In this document: piece after piece, positions 1 through 11,841 of the stretch
Layout: every line of letters starts with the position of its first letter
Position numbering within the stretch: position 1 is the first letter of the stretch
Assembly: GCA_016617855.1 (NCBI GenBank)
Contig: JAECUM010004332.1
Location: 62,001 to 126,000 of the forward strand
Source of the DNA: Megalonaias nervosa
Lineage: Eukaryota; Mollusca; Bivalvia; Unionida; Unionidae
Direction: 5' to 3'
Length of the DNA stretch: 64,000 bases
Translations under genes and position numbers: made by a program
The notes under the pieces: generated by a model
What the model was told of the DNA's origin: nothing
The model's database searches: none
Seen by the model: the letters and a program-made list of their open reading frames with translations, nothing else

Positions 1-1054
1 GTCAGATTGCTGTATTAAAGCTTTTTTTTCCCCCTACTGCATAACATCATGTCACAAAAGTTCAACTATGCTGGTACACTTCATAATTACTGCTGTACAC
101 AACTAAGGCTGATACTTCTTATGGCATTCAGAATGGTTAATGTCGACATTGACATATATACAGTGCATCACACTTTGTAATGGGGCATTAATTAATAATT
201 CCAAATTGTCACAATGAAAGGTTTATCAAGGTTGAGCTACCTTGTAAAAAAAATTGAAAAATAAATTCTGTTTAGATTTCTAATGACCTTTCAGCTGATT
301 TAACACTGATAAACTAATTGTTCAGCTGCATTCAAGATTTAATACTCTATTTCCGAATAGTTTATTAGCAGTTAGATTTAAAACCCTTCAGGGTTTAAAA
401 AAAGAAAAAAAATAATTATGAGGATTTAAAGAAAGATACAAAGATCAGGTTTATTATAATTTCTACCTTAGCTTAAGGGAATGTAACATAATAGTGTCAC
501 GCCATGCAAAAGACAGCTATTTAATCAAATTGGCAACATCCTGTATTAAAAAAAATGTGTGAACATTATCTGTACATTTCCTTTGGGGGGATTGGTACAT
601 TTGATGAGTATGTTGATATGGTAGCTCATAAAAAATAAAAATAATTACTTTATGGATGTAGATGACATTGATAGTCTAACCCACTTTATAACACACTGTC
701 TTAATATATTTTATCAGTGAAAACTTTACTTGAGTCTTTTCTATGTGAGTGCAGTGGCAGATTGGTGGTGGTGGTGGTGGTGGTCACTTCAGACCCTCAC
801 CTAACCACATCCCCCTGTTTGCAGCTAAAATATTGGTAGTACATATTTTAGTGAAAAGTGCTGAATCCAGCCAACCTTGTCTTTCATTTTTTTTTCTATG
901 ATAATTAGTGTTCCACACCGAAAAAGATTAGTGTACTTTAGTAGTGCCTCACAGGTGTATAAGAATCGTATATTTACAAACAAACGGTCATAAGAAATTG
1001 TAAGAAGAGACCAGTAAAGTGCAACTTGATGTACATCTTTAGATGATTATCATC
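1..1054. other. Unassigned AT-rich intronic or intergenic sequence
   Basis: No exon, RNA gene or clear repeat was recognised. There is a short GGT microsatellite at about 764-783. The sequence lies upstream of the first recognised NT5C2 exon and is presumably intronic. Confidence 0.5.
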
Positions 1055-1061
1055 CCTGCAG

Positions 1062-1312
1062 TGGGGAGCCCAGCGTCTGAAAGTGCTCACCATTACTGAT
1101 CACTACCTTCTCACCTCTGTCTGCGTGGGTTTGAGTCTCAGGCGCGGCCTATGTGGGTATATGAGAAAGCTTGCTGGTAGCTTCTCTAGTGGGTCGGTGG
1201 TTATTTCCGGGGTTTTCCCGGGTTCTTCCTTCATCATTTATACTGGCTGCCATGTATAGCCCATCTTGTGCTGAAAAATGGCATTAAACCCTATAACAAT
1301 AACAACAACATT
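1062..1312 (+). mobile_element. SINE family B (tRNA-like head, ACAACA tail)
   Basis: The copy has a diverged tRNA-like head with GTGGGTTTGAGTCTCAGGC as a B-box-like segment. The body reads CTGGCTGCCATGTATAG and the 3' end reads AATGGCATTAAACCC followed by ACAATAACAACAACA. A short direct repeat CCTGCAG flanks it at 1055-1061 and 1313-1319. A second good copy is at 36828-37062 and a partial one at 32408-32540. Similar 3' ends are common in mollusc genomes, from memory. Confidence 0.75.
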
Positions 1313-1319
1313 CCTGCAG

Positions 1320-2039
1320 CTCTTAATAAGCAGATATCTGTAAAATGAAATGAAAAATGGCCATAATATATGTATATTCACAAAGGGATTTCAAAACTGA
1401 TACCAGACTAGAAGATACATGTATCATTTCATACAGACGAGAAAAATTAGGCGAGGATAAGCAGTTAAAAGATGAGTTTTTTGTAGGCTCCCAGGAAAGT
1501 GATAATTCCATTTGTCAATTTTAAGGTCAGTTACTTTTGTCTTGAAAACCTTAGTGTCAGATTCATAGGCCTGATAAGGAAGTAACACTACCCCAAAGAG
1601 GCTTTCCTAATGGCTACTGCCTGGAACTGGCTGACCCATGGTCACTTAGGGCTAGTTTTGGTTGGTGAATGCCATCCTTCTTCCTGCTCAGGGTCAAGGG
1701 TCTGCCTTTCATGACATCACCCTTCTTTGACACATGCCACTTTTGTTACATCCAAGAACAAGTTATTATAACAAAGACAGACATATTTCACCCAGAGGGT
1801 CAAATCTATTTTATCTTAGATACAAATACATGTAATATCTAGGACATAGGGCCACAGGGTTACTTCCTTCACAATTTGCAATCAGAGGAAGAGATTTGTT
1901 ATGGTTAACGGACTGTAAATCCTGCATACAAAAAGATTAATCCATTTTTTGAAAGGCATGACAAAAATGTAAGGTTGTTTATAATGAACATACAGTTAAA
2001 CACTTTTGTGTTAGACTAAACTGTTAAGTTAGTTAAGAT
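1320..2039. other. Unassigned sequence
   Basis: This stretch contains short ORFs only, without family resemblance or splice-bounded coding character. Nothing else was recognised. Confidence 0.4.
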
Positions 2040-2254
2040 ACTGTATATGCTAGCTTACAAGTTGAGTCCAACTGCAAACAACATAGATCCTGATCTGACA
2101 TAGCATAATGCGCATGCAAATTAAGGTCTATGTTGTTTGTTCTACTGAATACTCCTAACAAATGGCACAGACCCAGATCTGCTGGTGCATTATGCGATGG
2201 CAGATCTGGGCCTGTGCAGTTTGCAGTGGGACTGGTAAGCGAATATATATGGTA
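2040..2254. mobile_element. Double-hairpin MITE (family D), copy 1
   Basis: The left end reads AAGTTGAGTCCAACTGCAAA and the right end reads GTTTGCAGTGGGACT then GGTAAGCGAATATATATGG, so the termini are inverted repeats. The interior has two hairpins. One is built on CCTGATCTGACATAGCATAAT. The other has AGATCTGC at both arms around a GCATTATGC core. About twelve copies occur in this window. No ORF is real here, so it is non-autonomous. Confidence 0.8.
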
Positions 2255-2439
2255 ATATTCGAGACAAAACTTGGTAAATAAATTTTTTTTTTTATAGTGG
2301 ACAGCATGAAACAATGAAACAAATGAAATCTCAGTAAAGACTTTTTGTCTTTCATTTATTGAAAAATCTCTTATTGAAAGTGCCTTATGTGTATTATAAT
2401 TTATTGATGATTAATATAAAAGAAAAAGAGAACAAACTT

Positions 2440-2720
2440 CTGCCATCAATTTGTGGACTTTGATGCTACCAAATGTTATGTTATCTCTGTGGTCATAAAC
2501 CAGAAGAGCTTATGTGATGGCATGTTGTACATAATTTATCCATGGTCCCATTTCCATCTGTCCATCAGCACAAATTTGTTATCACTATTCCTCTTAAACT
2601 ACTTGGACCATTGCCATGAAACTTTACACACACATTCATCCCACAGTCTACTTGATCCTAAATGAAAAGGGTGCCATTTGGAAATCCAGTATGGTCACCA
2701 CAGTGGCCAGGCATGGGGCC
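2440..2720 (+). repeat. Family F dispersed repeat (CCATCAGCACAAATTTGTTATCAC type), copy 1
   Basis: The sequence contains CTGTCCATCAGCACAAAT, then TTATCACTATTCCTCTTAA, ACTACTTGGACCATTGCCAT and an ACTTTACACACACATTCATC-like block, then GGTCACCACAGTGGCC. The same series recurs at 38578-39119 and, as diverged tandem units, at 3490-4640. Repeats of this kind are common in molluscs, from memory. The nature of the element is unknown. Confidence 0.6.
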
Positions 2721-2810
2721 AGTTATGATTGTAATTGTAGTTGATTGTAAGCAGCTAAAGTATGAGGTATAATTGTAATCGTAATCATTATCATCCTTCA
2801 TTGGCAGTGT

Positions 2811-3126
2811 GTGTGTGTGATTTAGATTTTTAACATAGCTTTAACAATTTTTCAGTCATATCGCTACGATGTCTGCAGTGTGACAGTTTATAGTGATGTC
2901 TAGCACTGGGGCATCATGCCGCAGACATGTGGCATGATGTCCCACCCAGTCACATTATCCTGACACCAGGCCGACCAGTCCTACCACTAACCTCTTAATG
3001 CTGGGCGCCAAGCGAAGCAACTGTTAGTACCATTTTTAAAGTCTTTGGTATGACTCGGCCAGGGAGCGAACCCACGACCTCCCGCATCCAAGGCGGATGC
3101 TCTAACCACTAGGCCACTGGAGCGGT
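2811..3126 (-). mobile_element. CA-tailed tRNA-derived SINE (family A), copy 1
   Basis: The head on the minus strand reads CCTAGTGGTTAGAGCATCC (A-box region) and GGTCGTGGGTTCGCTCCCT (B-box region). The core contains GTGTCAGGATAATGTGACTG, and the tail is a CA repeat, seen here as TG at the left. A 17 bp target-site duplication, TCCTTCATTGGCAGTGT, occurs at 2794-2810 and 3127-3143, so both ends are defined. It is a pol III-type non-coding element mobilised by a LINE. Other copies are at 18752, 34251 and 35205. The central domain resembles that of mollusc SINEs with a conserved core, but the superfamily was not checked. Confidence 0.88.
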
Positions 3127-3489
3127 TCCTTCATTGGCAGTGTAATCATATAGTGTCATCATTATTACAAATGATTACAACCAGAAAAATCACAAATTAT
3201 GTTCCTAATAACTCTAAGAATAATAAAAGTTTACATAAACAAAAGACCATGAATGTTGACCATTACAATAAGGAATGGGTAAATTTAGGTGGCAGATTTT
3301 TAAACTAATGTACTGTCTTATAATTTTAGGTGACCATTTGTTGATTCAGAAATTTATGTTCATAAAGCAATCATAATCATAACCATCCCCATGTAATCAT
3401 AATCGTAATCATGCTTTCCTAGTAGAGTGTAATTGTAATCGTAATCATTAGTGCCAAAGAACCTGTAATCATAATTCTAATAAAGCACC

Positions 3490-4650
3490 TGTAATTGACC
3501 CTATGCCTGACAGTGGCCATCTTGAAAATTTTGTTACTCCTCCTCACATAGGTACCAGTCTGTTATCCAGTATTGCAGCCATAACAGCCATCTTGAAAAT
3601 CTTGTTATCACTACTTCTCCTGAATGGATGGTCATATCAACATAGAGTTTTAACTCAAAAACTTAATATGAAGTCTAGTTGGTCCTTAATAAAATTAGGG
3701 CAGGTCTGTTATGTAATATGGTCACCGTAGTGGCCATCTTGAAATTCTTGTTATTTTTATTCCATATGATGTTCAGTTTGTCCTAAATGAAAATGTGGCC
3801 AATCCAATGTCCAGTGTAGCTGCTGTGGCCATCTTGAAAATCTTATTGCTACTCTTCTGAGTGGAGAGTAATATTGCCTTGAGATTTTCACCAGAAGACT
3901 TCTTATGATGTATAATTGGTCCTGAATGAAAATGGCATTGATCTGATGTCCAATATGGCCCCCACAATGGCGATTTTGAAATTATTTGTATCACTACCTT
4001 GTATTAATTTATCGTTCTATCAACTTGGGATTTTGCTAAACAACTTATGGTCCCAGTGAGACATTCAGTATACCTGCCACAGTGGCAATCTTGAAAATCT
4101 TGTTATGACTATTTCTCATGAACGAATGGTCATATCAGCATGTGGTTTTCACTGAATGATTTGGTTGCAAATAAAAATGATGCTGATTTGTCGGCTAATA
4201 TCACTTTTGTAATGGCCATTTTGAAAATCATTGAAAATCTTGTTAGCACTGTTCCTAGATGGCTGGCTGGTCTTATTGACATTGTATTTGCAACTAAAGA
4301 CTTCTTATGATTTCTAGTTGGTACTAAATAGGAATGGTACCAATCTGGTAACAATACAGCCACTATGGCACCCATCTTGAAAATCTTATTGTTGCTTTTT
4401 CAAAATGGAAAGTCATGTCAGCATGGGATTTCCACCAGAAAACTTCTTATGACGACTTGTTGGTCCAGAATGAAAATGGTGCCATGCTGACATTCAATAT
4501 GTCTACCACAGTATAATTTGAAAAATATGTTATTAGTGAAGAAATTCAAAGAAGCTTTCAGCACTCTGCAGTTAAAATGAGGAAATGGTCTTATCTTGAA
4601 TTCCTCGAAAATTCTTTTCAACCTGCAGATCATTAGTCACTTCGAAGGAC
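3490..4650 (+). repeat. Diverged tandem array of family F units
   Basis: The phrase CCATCTTGAAAATCTTGTTA or a close variant recurs about eight times (for example near 3517, 3581, 3732, 3826, 4087, 4215, 4372). It is interleaved with variants of TGGATGGTCATATCAGCATG and CTTCTTATGATGTCTAGTTG, and with TGGTCCTGAATGAAAATGG. Unit spacing is roughly 100-150 bp. The end block at 4561-4650 (GGTCTTATCTTGAATTCCTC, then TTCGAAGGACTCG) recurs at 16320-16392. The small ORFs in both directions are by-products. Confidence 0.65.
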
Positions 4651-5610
4651 TCGTTTTATTTTTCCTTGCAGAAATTATGCAAGATGATGAGAGTTGATTG
4701 ATATTTTGTCATAATTGACTAAAGCCAGGAGGATAAATTTGCATCCATTGATTAAGCTTGTTTATTTCCTTGGGTATCCAGTTGCATTATGGATCATGAT
4801 ATAGAGGTTCCATTTCAATACATGTTGCAATACATATCAAATGAGTTTAGACAAAGGTATGCTAAATTATTGTTAGATAAACAGTTTAATTAAATAGTTG
4901 ACCATGTCATCCTTGTGACCAAAATCAGTGTTGTCATGAAGAAGCACCAAAGAAATTGGTAGGAATGAAAAACTCTGTTGATAATGAAAGTGATTAAAAA
5001 AAAAAAAATCTGTTATTATGTCCATCCATCCACCTGTCAATGACTCATATTATAACCCATCTACAGATACCAAACTTGGCCAACGACTTACACATGGGGT
5101 ACGGAAGAATCATGTCAGTTTTTGGATTCAAACACTCAAAGGCCAAGGTCACTATGAAAGAAGAAAACTGGTTTCCTCACAATAAATTCAGTTCTCCACC
5201 ATCTACACTTATCAAACTTTGTAGATGACTTGTACCTGGAGTAAGGAAGTAAAAGGCACTAACTGAAAGAAAAACAATGGTTTCTGCACATGACCTTCTG
5301 TTCTTTTTTATCTACAATTATACCACACTTTATGGATCGTTTGCACTTGGGCTAAGGAAAATGCTAGTTTAATTTGAGGTCAGAGGTCAGAGTTACTGTG
5401 ACTGAAGAATACTATTGCTTTCAACACAGAAGCATTAGGTGTATGTAGATGAAACATTATGGATGGCTTGAAACATGGATGGACCATGGGGTCAATGTGA
5501 TTTGAATGAATAAATTTATCTTTTCATTGTAAGTAAGTGTATATATGGTTACAGGGTGGTAATTATAATACTTTCAATGTTATGATCTGGAGGCAATATC
5601 CATGTTGGTG
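4651..5610. other. Mostly unassigned, with a CAAGGTCACT-type dispersed repeat
   Basis: At 5020-5230 there is TCCATCCATCCACCTGTCAA followed later by AAGGCCAAGGTCACTATGAA. This is a repeat type seen widely in molluscs from memory. The rest shows no recognised feature. Confidence 0.4.
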
Positions 5611-5742
5611 TGAATAGACCCAGGGTCTAAAGCCCTGATGGCAAGAATAGATCCCATGCCTAAATCCCTGATGGTATGAATAGACCCAGGAGGAAAGTTC
5701 CTGATGTAAGAATAAACCCTGGGCCAAAATTCCTGATGGTGA
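5611..5742. repeat. Short minisatellite, about 35 bp unit, about 4 copies
   Basis: The units share CCTGATGGTAAGAATAGACC, with variable linkers such as AGGGTCTAAAG. Copies are diverged. The 60-codon ORF on the minus strand is made of the repeat and is not a gene. Confidence 0.7.
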
Positions 5743-5744
5743 CA

Positions 5745-6617
5745 ACTTAGCATTTATTTGGAAAGCTTTACCTTCCTAAATTTTTGTGCAATTTTTTTTT
5801 ACAATTTCTTAAATTGACCATTATTTGGCACTTTTGTGCTGATGTGCAATGAAACATCACTACATACATACATAACATACATACTCACTTGCAAATAAAT
5901 CCACCCACCCACTTTTGTCCAAAATGATCACTTCTCTTGGCACACAGCATTGTATTGAAGCATTCAGTAAAATGTTAGATAATTTGTCTAATTAGAAGAG
6001 AAAATTAGAAGAAATTTCACCATGCTGATGATCATCATTAAATTAGTCTTCTTTGAGTACAGAGTTGTTTTCTTTTTAAATTGTTCAATGGAGTAATTAT
6101 TTTTAAAAAATCTTATTAAATCAGAGGTGGAAATAAAAGATTTTACTAAATATAGTCCATATACATGCAGAGACTATCTTGTTAAGATTGTGCACTTCTG
6201 TTATTTCTGTCAGTATTTTGTCCATCTGTCTGTCAGCTTTTGGCGACATTTTTCCTGTTAAAAAAGATAAACATTTTATTGTAGATTTTCCCCCATAAGT
6301 GTTTTTGCAAGCCGATCTATTTTTTTTTCTTTATGAGTAAATTTTTAGAAAAGATTTTGTAACCCTGCCCTTCACAGGTAGAAATATTACATGTATCAGT
6401 AGATTTATTCAGAGCAGAACTTGCAGTTTTGTTACAGCGGGAATAAAATATAGATTGATTAATATGCGGGGAAGAAGACTAGCAAAAATAGATCACATAA
6501 TGATCATTATCACCCAGTTCATGTTGCTGGTTTTAAGGCCAGTATAGAATCTTTCAATAAATGTCATTTAACAGATTCAAGATGCTGGGCACTGGTGTCT
6601 AGTATTTCATCATGCCA
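5745..6617. other. Unassigned AT-rich sequence
   Basis: No coding, RNA or clear repeat feature was seen apart from a short segment at 6570-6615 (CAGATTCAAGATGCTGGGCA then CTGGTGTC). Related segments occur at 7768-7860 and 8255-8345. Confidence 0.4.
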
Positions 6618-6750
6618 TGGGAACCTGTGGTGGCTTGGTGGTTAGCATCTTGGATTTGCAACCAGAAGGGCACAGGTTTGAATCCTATTGTTTGATCAGC
6701 CTGGGTCAGCTGCTGTGGTGTATTCTTGGGCAAGACACTTTAGTCATATT
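6618..6750 (+). mobile_element. tRNA-derived SINE (family C), copy 1
   Basis: The head is GTGGCTTGGTGGTTAGCATC (A-box like) and CACAGGTTTGAATCCTATTG (B-box like). The body is GATCAGCCTGGGTCAGCTGC, then TTGGGCAAGACACTTTAG. Its 3' end runs directly into the minisatellite at 6751-7046, whose unit looks like the usual family C 3' end. Confidence 0.72.
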
Positions 6751-7046
6751 GTCTTGCCATGTTATAACCTTTCAGTATTGCTGTGCCATGATATAACCTT
6801 CCTGTGTTGCCATGCCATGATATAACCTTCCTGTGTTGCTGTGCCTTGATATAACCTTCCTGTGTTGTCATGCCATGATATAACCTTCCTGTGTTGCTGT
6901 GCCATGATATAACCTTCCTGTGTTGCAGTCCCATGATATAACCTTATAACTTTCCTGTGTTGCCATGCCATGATATAACCTTTCTGTGTTGCTGTTGCAT
7001 TATATAACCTTCTTGTGTTGCTGTTCCATGATATAACCATGTTTTG
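6751..7046. repeat. 28 bp minisatellite derived from a SINE tail
   Basis: About ten copies of a unit close to TGCCATGATATAACCTTCC plus TGTGTTGC. In family C SINEs elsewhere (55300-55340, 31390-31430, 28040-28080) the 3' end reads ATAACCTATTTGTGTTGC then TGCCAT. The array therefore looks like repeated copying of the end of the SINE just upstream. The two long minus-strand ORFs across it are repeat translations. Confidence 0.78.
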
Positions 7047-7053
7047 AGTAATT

Positions 7054-7261
7054 ACCATATATACTCACTTATAAGTATGGTCCAACTGCAAACAAGATAG
7101 ACCCCAATCTGGTGTCACATAATTTTGTGCCAGCAGATCAGGATCATTTGTTTTACTTATTGCTCCTAACAGACTGCATAGATCCAGATCTGCGGGTGCA
7201 TTACATGATCTGAGTCTGTGCAGTTTGCAGTATGATTCACTTAAACATGGGTACATAAGGT
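7054..7261. mobile_element. Double-hairpin MITE (family D), copy 2
   Basis: The left terminus reads ACCATATATACTCACTTATA, then GTCCAACTGCAAACA. The right part reads GTGCAGTTTGCAG. One hairpin is intact around AGATCTGCGGGTGCATTACA; the other is diverged. Confidence 0.75.
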
Positions 7262-8870
7262 AGGTCGTTATGCCTGATTCCATGAATAGAGGACATTAAA
7301 AGCAGTTTTGTCCAAGTTTGTACAATCTTCACATATTAACTCAGATGTCTCATCTCAATTGTCTGTCTCATTCTTTATTTCTGTGTCAGTCTGTCCATCT
7401 CAGTTCTTAATAAAATCTTCCTTTTTAAAATGTTAAACTGCCCCATTCTTCAGAATTTATTTCCAGATTTATACATATATCTGTTTCAGTTTACCAGGAA
7501 AGTATTTTAATTTTTTTGTTGTTGTTTTGTTGGTAATCTGTGCAAAACTTATTCTTGCCAGAGAGATGAGGTTGGAATTGTAAACAATTGTCATACACGA
7601 AGATTTATTACTTTTAACTATGGAGGATCAGAACTGGACAGATGATTATCAGAAAAGATGAAAGTATAATTAGGGTATAAATTTATCATTATGGTCACTT
7701 TGATTTCCAATGCCCTTGGATGATACATGCACACTATTTTCAGAAAGGCTAATCAAACAATTCTGACAGTTGACAGATTCAGGTAAACAGGATGCTGTCC
7801 ATCAGTGTCTATTTCATTATGTTCACCTTCATCCATACTCTCCAAAACCAATTTTCTTTTGGACAGTGCTGCATACTATGGAAGCATTCAACTGAGGTTT
7901 TTTTGTTGTTGTTGCAGAGTTTGTCTTATTTCATAAGAAAGATTAACTTAGTGGCAGGGCAAAAGATATTTCCCTAAAGCTGATCTTTTCTATTATGTTA
8001 AATCATGGAGAAATTTGTGTAAACTTAACTTTGTTTCCAGACAGAAATCTTTTAATTTGTTGATGCAAGAAAAGAGTTGTCATTTTTGACAAATCAGGGT
8101 CAAAAGTAGCTAAATGATTAACAGATGCATGACCATTAAGAATAGAAACTAATTGGAAATAAATTAATCATTAAGGTTGGTTAAATTTTCAAAGCTGTGG
8201 GGCAAAACTTCCACATTATATTTGAAAAGACGGCCCAAACACACTTGGCATATGACAGATTCATGTAAACAGGATGCTGGACACTGGTGTCCACTTAATC
8301 ATGTCTACTTTTGTTCACACTGTTCATTTCCATTAGCACAGAGCTGCTTTTCTTGCTGCAAATTCAAACCAGTAATCAGGTAATTGGAATTCATCAAGTA
8401 AAGCTTAGTTTTGTAGTTCCATCTACTCAATAGTTCTTTCTTTCTACTGGGTCTATTCTAAAAAACAGACAATTTAGAAGCAAAATACCTGCCCCCACTA
8501 TTTGAAAGACAGTGTGAATTTTCAGAAATAGCAGTAAACATAGATAGGGCTTGAAAATGTGATGTATGATTTTAGCTCAATTTTTTTAATGCATGATTAT
8601 TTAGAGTACTGCATGAATTGTGTCTTTGCACATCCTAGAATAGACCCTTTTTGTGCAGTTATGCTGACCATTCCATTCTCATGAAATAAAGAAACTGGTT
8701 TTCAGATCAGACTCCTGTTCTGTTCATCATTAAGTTATAGGAAAACATTGTTCCATGCAGAAATGTGAGAAAGAAGTATCAAGTATGTTCTAAGAAACAT
8801 TTTTTTGTTTTGATTTGTTTTTGTTGGTTAACATGTATATACATATCATAACAAGATAAATGGGAGTTAA
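7262..8870. other. Mostly unassigned sequence with a duplicated segment
   Basis: A block beginning ACAGATTCAGGTAAACAGGA at about 7769 is repeated as ACAGATTCATGTAAACAGGA at about 8256, each followed by TGCTG...GTGTC...CATGT/TTCAC. It is a diverged dispersed repeat of unknown type. No exon was recognised. Confidence 0.45.
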
Positions 8871-8872
8871 AT

Positions 8873-8921
8873 TGCATTACTAGGCCAGCGCTCTACCAGC
8901 TGAGCTAACAAAGCTCCCTGG
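8873..8921 (-). pseudogene. tRNA 5'-half fragment
   Basis: The minus strand reads GGGAGCTTTGTTAGCTCAGC then TGGTAGAGCGCTGGCCTAG. That gives a full A-box (TAGCTCAGCTGGTAGAGCG) with D-arm, and an anticodon-arm-like sequence. After TAATGCAATTTAACTCCC the similarity ends, and no B-box or T-arm follows, so this is not an intact tRNA gene. It may be a truncated tRNA pseudogene or the head of a truncated SINE. Confidence 0.6.
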
Positions 8922-11070
8922 AAGTAATTGTATGACTGCAGAAGGATGGTTATTTGCTGAGAAAAATTGCAGAAATTATGGATATAAATTATGATACAGT
9001 ATTTAAGTTTTTAGAGCATTATCATTCAAGTAGATTGGAGGAATAAGTCACAATGTGGAAGGAAGACTTTGATAGGTGATCAGGTGTCATTTTGAGGACT
9101 GAAGATAAATAGAAGTTGGACTGATTTGACTAATATAAATTCATGATAGCCAGTCCTAGTTTCAGCTTAAACTGTCCAGAGAAGATCTATTTTGGCTACA
9201 TTAAAAGATGAACTATAAAGACATTTGCCATTTCAGCTGTCATTAGGAAAAGCAGAATAAAATGGTATAGAGATAGACTAAGCATGGAATGTTGATTTGC
9301 AATGGCAAGAAAATGATTTTTGATGAAGTTGTTATCAGATAGGATATGTGTGTATTTATTGTGATAGCAAGCATTTGGAGGTTTAGTGTGTATGCTTCAT
9401 GTTCATTGTGCCAAAGATAGTGGTGGACTATCACAACCAAACAGGCAATTTAGATTTAGTATGGGACACAGAATATACAAAATTGTCAGAAAACCTTTAA
9501 ATAATTAGTAAAAAAATAAAATAATAAAAAAGTGTCAATGGCTATATGTTCTGATAGTTTATTTATTATCCGTTTGATTCATTCTCCATGACCAACAACT
9601 TAAATGAGTGTCACATGTTTTATCAAAGTTTGCCAAGCATGTTTAATTTACAGCAACAAATTGCATATCATTAACTTTTTCTGACAGAAAAGGTGTATAA
9701 TTACATAATCATCATCAATTATTTTTTTGATGTATTTTTCATAAGCTGTTGGACCATACAGTGGGGGATCACACAGGAATACAATTGAGGAGAAACCTGT
9801 TTGATGTAACTGCATTTTATATGGATGCACCCTCCTCCTTGATTGATTGTCATATTAAGTTATATGCTCGATAATCAACAAAATAAACATGTTTAGAAAT
9901 TTGGTAAATGTTTCAGCCTTATAGCTGACCCTCCAACCCTGTTCTATGCAAAAAGTAATTTGCGTGAACTGGCTGATGCAGGGGTCAAAATTCTCTATGC
10001 ATGACTTAGCTCTGTTAAGACCATCATGTCTCAGCTTAAAAATTATCATAAATTCCATTGCTTTATTTTATTGATGATCATTTCATCATAACATCAAATT
10101 CACAGGATTCCAATGTATTGGCGTTACTCATAATCCAGCAGATGTTTGACTTGAGTGTAGTATAGCATTCTCAAACACCCTAGTGACAAGGCTGAAGAAT
10201 GCAATAAATGAATAGGACTATGGCATGCTGTATCTTTGCTTAGAAGACTCTGTTCATAAAATTGATCTCTTGAACTACAACTTGTCTGTTTTCAAATATT
10301 CCTTAGAGACTATTTATAGCAGTAAATAGTGCAGTTCCTACATATTGTTTATAATTTTAAAAAAAATTAGCTTTAAACATTGATCATTTCTGTCAGATAT
10401 GGGCATTGTGATTAGTGTAAGGCATCATTAGTCTTTGAATAAATATAAACTGTCAGTCAGTGGGTTTTCATGTTCTATATTTGGCCTAGGACTGTTACTT
10501 CAAAGAGGCCAGCTCCAGTTGCAATGTGCAATCAATAGAGCCACCTGTTTTATCACTTGCGGTATATATATGTAAAATTATATACATGAAAAATTAACAG
10601 ATGGAAAATCTTCAAGAAATCTATGAATAAAACAGATTTTTTTGCAAGCATTTTTAAACAATAAACAATGCCTTTCAACAGGAAACTATGCAAATAGTTT
10701 TGAAAAATGTATACAAAGGTGTGTGCTTATAATGCTAGGGGTGTAGGAAACTGAATGCAAAAAAAAAAAAGCAATACACTATAAAATTTTATGGAAAATT
10801 ATTTTCAGGTAGTATTGTTGATATCTATCTGGCAGCCTGTTACATCAAGGAGGCAGTTCCATTTGCACCTTCATAATACCAAACTACTCAGTTTTTACCG
10901 TTTTGTTCCCTTCAGAAGTGGCCACTCTTTGTATAAGGCCAGCTTTTCATTGCAGAGGGGTGTTCTCATAAGAGGGGTACCACTCTATAATAAACACATT
11001 ATTTTTAAGGTGTAGATAAAATAATAGAAACTACTATTGTATTAAAATATTGTTTTGACTCTAATTTCAG
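8922..11070. other. Unassigned intronic sequence before the NT5C2 exon
   Basis: I looked for the expected upstream exon with the DxDxT aspartates and did not see it. No strong repeat is present. A tract of A lies at 10760-10771. Confidence 0.4.
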
Positions 11071-11188
11071 TGTACAAGTCCCCAGACTACGAGTCTTTGG
11101 GTTTTGACTTGATAAAAAAGAGACTCATCCATATTGGCTACCCTGAGGCCATCAATGAGTTTGACTATGATCCAACTTTCCCTATCAG
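11071..11188 (+). CDS. NT5C2: NT5C2 (cytosolic purine 5'-nucleotidase II) internal exon
   Basis: This internal exon encodes about 39 residues, beginning [13 protein letters not shown] and ending DYDPTFPIR. It is flanked by a pyrimidine-rich acceptor (CTAATTTCAG, AG at 11069-11070) and a GTAAGA donor at 11189. From family knowledge, this segment directly follows the catalytic DMDYTLA motif of cN-II, a cytosolic HAD-superfamily enzyme that dephosphorylates IMP and GMP and can transfer phosphate. The first two bases (TG) would complete a valine codon split across the upstream junction, which fits the family sequence VYKSP. The last two bases (AG) complete an arginine codon with the first base of the exon at 31851. 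The exon carrying the nucleophile aspartates was not found between 1 and 11070, so it is probably upstream of the window. The reading frame is clean and conserved. Identification is strong; assignment to NT5C2 rather than a close NT5DC paralogue rests on recalled motif similarity. Confidence 0.9.
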
Positions 11189-11841
11189 GTAAGACTTATC
11201 AATAAGCATGGGGACAAATTGGGATAGACACTCTAATTAGACAATGTTCACATGAAAGGGTAAATGATACAAGTTAGAGTGGTTGGCTTCTGGAATTTGC
11301 TTTTTTTGTTTGTAGAGACTGAATTGTTAGTATGTTGTTGGTATAGGACTTTTTAGTGTGTTTGTAATGTTTTCCATATTTTATTGCATTCAGATTGTGG
11401 ACCCATGCAATTTTACCAGAACCTGGACTTATAAAGGCTGTATTTAAGGACATAAACAATACACATATTACAGTTACTCAGTATTTCTCAAGTTGAGACT
11501 GTATTTATATAAAATAACGCAACCTTTGAAAAATAATGTACCTGGCTTATTCAGTAACTTAAGATGTCAGTATGTTCAATGATGAAGTTTTTGTTAAATA
11601 AAATATACATAAGTCCAAAATTGATCGAGCTTGAGACTTCAGCCTACGTGGACAGAGGTGAGTTGTGAGTGATCTGTACAATTGAGCACCTTAGACCACC
11701 CAGCCCCCATGTCCCAATTTCTAACGTACATCTTGGGAATATAAATGTTTCTAAAGACTGCTAAGCAAATGACTTTTAAAAAAAAAATAGGATTCATCAT
11801 CCAAATAATCCACGCTACATAATAAACAGTTTTAATTATCC

